61,895 nucleotides of DNA from positions 1 to 61,895 of the forward strand of contig JACQAL010000017.1 in assembly GCA_016195025.1 (NCBI GenBank), written 5' to 3'. Each line of letters starts with the position of its first letter. Position 1 is the stretch's first letter. Below, in pieces: positions 58,675 through 61,895 of this stretch. The position numbers were made by a program, and so were the translations under genes. Source of the stretch: Bacteroidota bacterium. Lineage in GTDB: Bacteria > Bacteroidota > Bacteroidia > Palsa-948. Under the pieces are notes generated by a model. It had not been told where the DNA came from. It was given only the letters and a program-made list of their open reading frames with translations, and searched no databases.

Positions 58675-58713
58675 TTTCACCACCACCAATTTCTTAAACC
58701 CGCTGTTAGCCAC
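58672..58713 (-). pseudogene. Possible leftover of a sorting-domain C-terminus
   Basis: The minus strand encodes VANSGFKKLVVVK then stop, which is how many type IX sorting domains end. It lies in the same frame 28 bp after the TGA of the intact gene at 58741, so it could be the end of a lost neighbour or an older end of this gene. Too short to be sure. Confidence 0.35.
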
Positions 58714-58740
58714 AGTGCAGTTTGTCGTTGTACAGTCGTG

Positions 58741-61101
58741 TCAGTCCGTGATTACTAATTTTTTTGTCGCGATTACTTTGTTGTCTTGTGTGAGCCGAAC
58801 GAAATACAGTCCGCTTGGCAAATTATCTCGGTAAAAAGTAACTGTCTGCCCGCTGATGTTTTTTATTTGCGCAACTGTCTGCCCGAAACAGTTGTAAATC
58901 GTGAGGGTTGCGTCTGTTAAAAATTTGTCTGTCCGCAAAGTTGTAGAGGAAGAAAAGGGATTGGGGTAAACTTGTATGGAAATATTTTTATTTATTTCTT
59001 CTGCTGATATTGTATTGGAAATTGTATTGATAGTTGAATTAGTTGTAATAGGAGGATTGTAATCAAAATAAATATCCGCTTTGTTTGCGATCACTGTTCC
59101 AACAGGCAGGTTTGGCTTAAGATGAATGCGGAAAGTAATATAACCATTGCTGCCTGCAAAGTTAGAGGAACTGTCGGGCAACCAGATATTATTAAAAGTC
59201 CATTTCAGAATTCCGTTTCCGCTCATGCTGAATGTATGCGCATGGCTTGAAGGGCCATCTTCAACAGATGCAGGATTCAAATACAGCGACAATGTATCTC
59301 TTACAATAACCGTTTGCGCGTACGTAGTTCCTGTATTCTGAAAGTGAATGGCATAAGTCAAAACAGTATCGGTTGGAAGAATAGCGCCATTGGGTCCGCT
59401 TCCTTCAGGAGAAACTTCTTTTTCATTCGGGTCATACGAGCCGGTTATCGTTTTATATCCGCAGGAAGTATTATCCGCGGGGTTTATATCTCCGACAATG
59501 GGAAGAACTTTTGCGCAGTAAGAAATAACGTTTCCAATCAGAGCAGGATTTGCCGGAAGATTAGAACAAGTAACTGTTATGTAAGGATATTGGAACGGAT
59601 AAAGATTAATAAAATTCCAGAAAATAGTATCTCCGGAAACAGAGGAAGGTGTAACCGATGCACTGACAAAATTATCAAGAGGGTCAATCACAAGGTAAAC
59701 TGTTCCATTCATTGCTGTGTTGCCAAGATTCCTATAAAATAAATAATAAATGCGTGGAAAACCAGGGCTCGCAGTTCCTGTATTGCACCAAACTCCCAAA
59801 TCAGTTATGGCAGAGGTGGTATCAGCAAAATCAATATTAGGTGCAGTAGATGCAGCATTTGCCGTAACCGATGAATAACCGCTGCCGGGACATAATTCTC
59901 CCCAGTTGGCAGGAACAGTTTGTGTAACGGTGTATGTTCCGGGCGGAACAATCATGGAATAATCTCCCGATGAATTAGTAATTGAATAGTACGGACCGGG
60001 GACTGCTGTAATTGTTACTCCGAGCCATCCCGCATCTGTTCCGTTAAAAACACAATCTAAATTATTATCATAATATACTTTTCCGGTTATCTGCGAGCAG
60101 GTTGGACCGGGAGGACCTTGTGTTACAATAAAAGAAGTTCCATAAAGAGTGCATGAATTAGCGTCCGTAACTGCAACATAATAATTTCCTGGAGAAAGAT
60201 TAGAAATATCTTGTGTGGTTGCTCCCGTATTCCATAAATAAGTATAAGGAGGCAAGCCATTACTGACAGATATATCAATTGAACCATCTGTACATGAGGT
60301 ATTTGTCACGGTCCCCGTCACCTGTGGCTTAGGAAGAGAAAGATAGTCCCATGATTTAGCAGTACATCCATTCGCGTCTGTGACTATAAGTGTATAGTTT
60401 CCTATGCAAAGTCCTGTTGCTGTTGGTGTATATTGATTAGGAACTGTATTCCACCAATATGCAAAAGGAGATGTTCCTCCGTTTACTGTTGAAGCCATTG
60501 CTCCATCGCATACAGCACAGGTACTGGGATTTGTTTTAGAAAAACTAATCCCTAGTGCAGGATAATAGGTAACCATTGTTGTTGATACGGAAGAACAACC
60601 ATTAGCATCGGTGACTGTAAGCGTATAATTAGATGAACCCGTTGAGCAGGTAATTGGATTTGCAATGGTTGAATCACTCACTGCAAAAGCAGGTGACCAC
60701 AAATAAGTATATCCCGGTGTTCCTCCTAATGCACTCGGAGATCCACCTAAAGTGGCGCATGAACCCCAGCATATAGTTGGATTGCCTGCATCAGCAATAA
60801 GTGGAGCAGGTTCTGTAATTACAACCGTTTCCGTTTGCGTGCAGGGAACAGCATCAGTAACTGTGACTGTATATATTCCCGCGCACAGCCCTGTTGCCGT
60901 TGAAGAAGTTTGAGAAGAAGGATTCCATAAGTAAGTATATCCCGGACTTCCTCCCGTAACATTAACAGTTGCAATGCCATCACAATTACCATTGCAGGTT
61001 GCATTGGTTGTGCTTGGTGTAATTGTCATTCCGCACTGGGAAAATACTTGTTTGGCGAAGAAGAAAGAAAAGACGATAAAGAGAGTAACAAATTTTTTCA
61101 T
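58741..61101 (-). CDS. Type IX-sorted SprB-repeat surface protein
   Basis: 786 residues from ATG 61101. The signal peptide ends at VFSQ. Four to five SprB repeats occupy about 22-335 (CNGNCDGIATVNVTGGSPGY, TYLWNPSSQTSS, TVTDANGC). A Cna-B/SdrD-like domain follows (ITGKVYYDNNLDCVFNGTDA), then a DUF7619-like segment (SYDPNEKEVSPEG, YAIHFQNTGTTYAQTVIVRD). The sorting domain is VYPNPFSSSTTLRTDKF ending in KKLVITD. A secreted adhesin-like protein. A conserved 29-bp motif lies 22 bp upstream. Confidence 0.92.
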   Translation of the reverse strand: MKKFVTLFIVFSFFFAKQVFSQCGMTITPSTTNATCNGNCDGIATVNVTGGSPGYTYLWNPSSQTSSTATGLCAGIYTVTVTDAVPCTQTETVVITEPAPLIADAGNPTICWGSCATLGGSPSALGGTPGYTYLWSPAFAVSDSTIANPITCSTGSSNYTLTVTDANGCSSVSTTMVTYYPALGISFSKTNPSTCAVCDGAMASTVNGGTSPFAYWWNTVPNQYTPTATGLCIGNYTLIVTDANGCTAKSWDYLSLPKPQVTGTVTNTSCTDGSIDISVSNGLPPYTYLWNTGATTQDISNLSPGNYYVAVTDANSCTLYGTSFIVTQGPPGPTCSQITGKVYYDNNLDCVFNGTDAGWLGVTITAVPGPYYSITNSSGDYSMIVPPGTYTVTQTVPANWGELCPGSGYSSVTANAASTAPNIDFADTTSAITDLGVWCNTGTASPGFPRIYYLFYRNLGNTAMNGTVYLVIDPLDNFVSASVTPSSVSGDTIFWNFINLYPFQYPYITVTCSNLPANPALIGNVISYCAKVLPIVGDINPADNTSCGYKTITGSYDPNEKEVSPEGSGPNGAILPTDTVLTYAIHFQNTGTTYAQTVIVRDTLSLYLNPASVEDGPSSHAHTFSMSGNGILKWTFNNIWLPDSSSNFAGSNGYITFRIHLKPNLPVGTVIANKADIYFDYNPPITTNSTINTISNTISAEEINKNISIQVYPNPFSSSTTLRTDKFLTDATLTIYNCFGQTVAQIKNISGQTVTFYRDNLPSGLYFVRLTQDNKVIATKKLVITD

Positions 61102-61123
61102 TGTATTTGTTTTATTGTTAAGA

Positions 61124-61152
61124 TGCAAAATTGCTGTCTAACGTTGCATTGT
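61124..61152 (-). promoter_or_regulatory. Conserved 29-bp upstream motif, copy 2
   Basis: Minus strand ACAATGCAACG ... ACAGCAATTTTGCA, close to 47159-47187. It ends 22 bp before the ATG at 61101, a good promoter position. The CAAC core could be a minus-35-like element of an alternative sigma factor. Confidence 0.5.
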
Positions 61153-61562
61153 CTTTTTGTATTTGGGTGTTTTTGCTAACTCCTTTATATGCGCCTTTTT
61201 TTATATCCAAAAGTACGCATATTCTTCTTGCAGGGGAATATATGCGCCCTTATGTTATACCAAAGCAACTCAGGTTTCCGAAAAGGTTTAATACAGAACA
61301 ATCGAGTGACGAATGAAAAATACAGGGCTGTTTATTCGGTTGTTCGTAAATCGAATGTTCGAATGTTCTTAATTCTGTATTTGTTCAGTATAATGATTAG
61401 TCATTAGGGAACCTCTAAAAACAGGAATGATGGAATGGTGGAAAAATGGGAAATACAATGGAATGGCGGAAAGATGGAAGAATGGAATCCCAACATTCCA
61501 ATATTCCATTATTCCAACATTCCCTTTTTTAAATTCCAATATTCCATTTGGTTTCGCAGCCC
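61153..61562. other. Intergenic stretch
   Basis: About 410 bp. The first 270 are AT-rich without a supported gene; the rest is the hairpin at 61424-61549. Confidence 0.5.
61424..61549. repeat. GGAATG/CATTCC word hairpin
   Basis: GGAATGATGGAATGGTGG and further GGAATGG words on the left are mirrored by CAACATTCCAATATTCCATT and so on. The word is repeated at least five times per arm. Confidence 0.7.
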
Positions 61563-61895
61563 TCACGACACCACCGCCCAGGCGGGCATGGAAAAAGCCC
61601 CCAGTTCGCCACGCGAGTTTTTCACGCGCGCAATGTACCAGGCGCATTTGCCAAGCGAGGTATTGTCTAAAACGCTTCTGAACAAGCCGCGGCTCGCATC
61701 GCCTGAATACTGGTAATCTGCCTGCGCGGGAATGGTTTGCGGGTTTAGGGTGAGCGCTATGTATACCTGAATTTCTTTCACTCCTTTTTCCTTGCCCCTT
61801 TTCTTATGCGCAACGCTGGTTACCAGCAGCACATGCAGCAGATGTTTTATTTCCCGAATGGCAATGCTCACTTCCTTTGAGCCGGGCGCGGCAGT
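61563..61895 (-). CDS. Unknown-family protein, copy 3 (C-terminal part only)
   Basis: The frame enters from the right edge and is open for 110 codons; the N-terminus lies outside the window. It contains GSKEVSIAIREIKHLLHVLL, a beta-rich middle (EIQVYIALTLNPQTIPAQAD) and CAWYIARVKNSRGELGAFSM. The last motif matches AWYIARYESSTGKLGD in 48158-48919. Which tandem repeats, if any, lie upstream cannot be seen. Confidence 0.65.
   Translation of the reverse strand, partial: TAAPGSKEVSIAIREIKHLLHVLLVTSVAHKKRGKEKGVKEIQVYIALTLNPQTIPAQADYQYSGDASRGLFRSVLDNTSLGKCAWYIARVKNSRGELGAFSMPAWAVVS

Noticed and set aside
1-61895. tRNA or rRNA genes
   Set aside because: No cloverleaf-like T-arm/acceptor combinations or conserved rRNA stretches were noticed by eye. 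A covariance-model search would be needed to exclude a tRNA firmly.

Overview
The window looks like chromosome of an uncultured or little-studied member of the Bacteroidota. Four proteins end in the C-terminal sorting domain used by the type IX secretion system. Kelch, SprB-repeat, PKD and OmpA-like surface proteins are present. Several starts are preceded by the Bacteroidota-type minus-7 box TAnnTTTG, and Shine-Dalgarno sequences are nearly absent. Familiar Bacteroidota gene pairs occur: folP-cdaA, guaA-LysM protein, and rpmB/rpmG/DUF4295/ftsY. I saw no rRNA, tRNA, CRISPR array, integrase or reverse transcriptase.

Layout. 1-2562: AT-rich left edge with small membrane, zinc-ribbon and prophage-like genes and an unusual parvulin. 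2705-8402: an M16 peptidase between two TPR proteins. 8403-18814: a sorted surface protein, gyrA, lpdA, an M61 peptidase, apaG. 18942-29281: housekeeping genes pruA, tpiA, folP, cdaA, def, ruvX and dapD, with a DUF4160/DUF2442 cassette at the 3' end of tpiA. 29282-34441: a 1719-residue secreted protein. 34667-38743: a minus-strand accessory operon of small coiled-coil, HTH-like and heptad-repeat proteins plus a 266-residue protein of unknown family. 39002-45358: guaA, a LysM lipoprotein-like protein, a kelch/SprB adhesin, a UPF0316 membrane protein. 45359-50253: a second accessory stretch packed with small inverted-repeat elements, a second heptad-repeat gene beside a second copy of the unknown family, and an HTH/sigma-region-4/alpha-CTD fusion. 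50254-55950: kelch-OmpA protein, ftsY, DUF4295, rpmG, a secreted aminopeptidase P, rpmB. 56047-61101: a TPR/SpoIIE-type phosphatase interrupted by a DUF559 element, then an SprB-repeat surface protein. 61563 to the end: a third, partial copy of the unknown family.

Most notable. First, a 450-bp segment with perfect 28-bp inverted terminal repeats carries a DUF559 nuclease domain in frame inside the phosphatase gene, with a 69-bp cargo-free relative in the same gene. Second, the tpiA 3' end is duplicated around a DUF4160/DUF2442 pair. Third, members of one unknown protein family occur three times, twice beside an ORF built of 7-residue tandem repeats. Fourth, there are several families of small inverted-repeat elements. 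Some have target-site duplications; others are hairpins made of a short reiterated word and its reverse complement, and some of these words run into signal-peptide codons.
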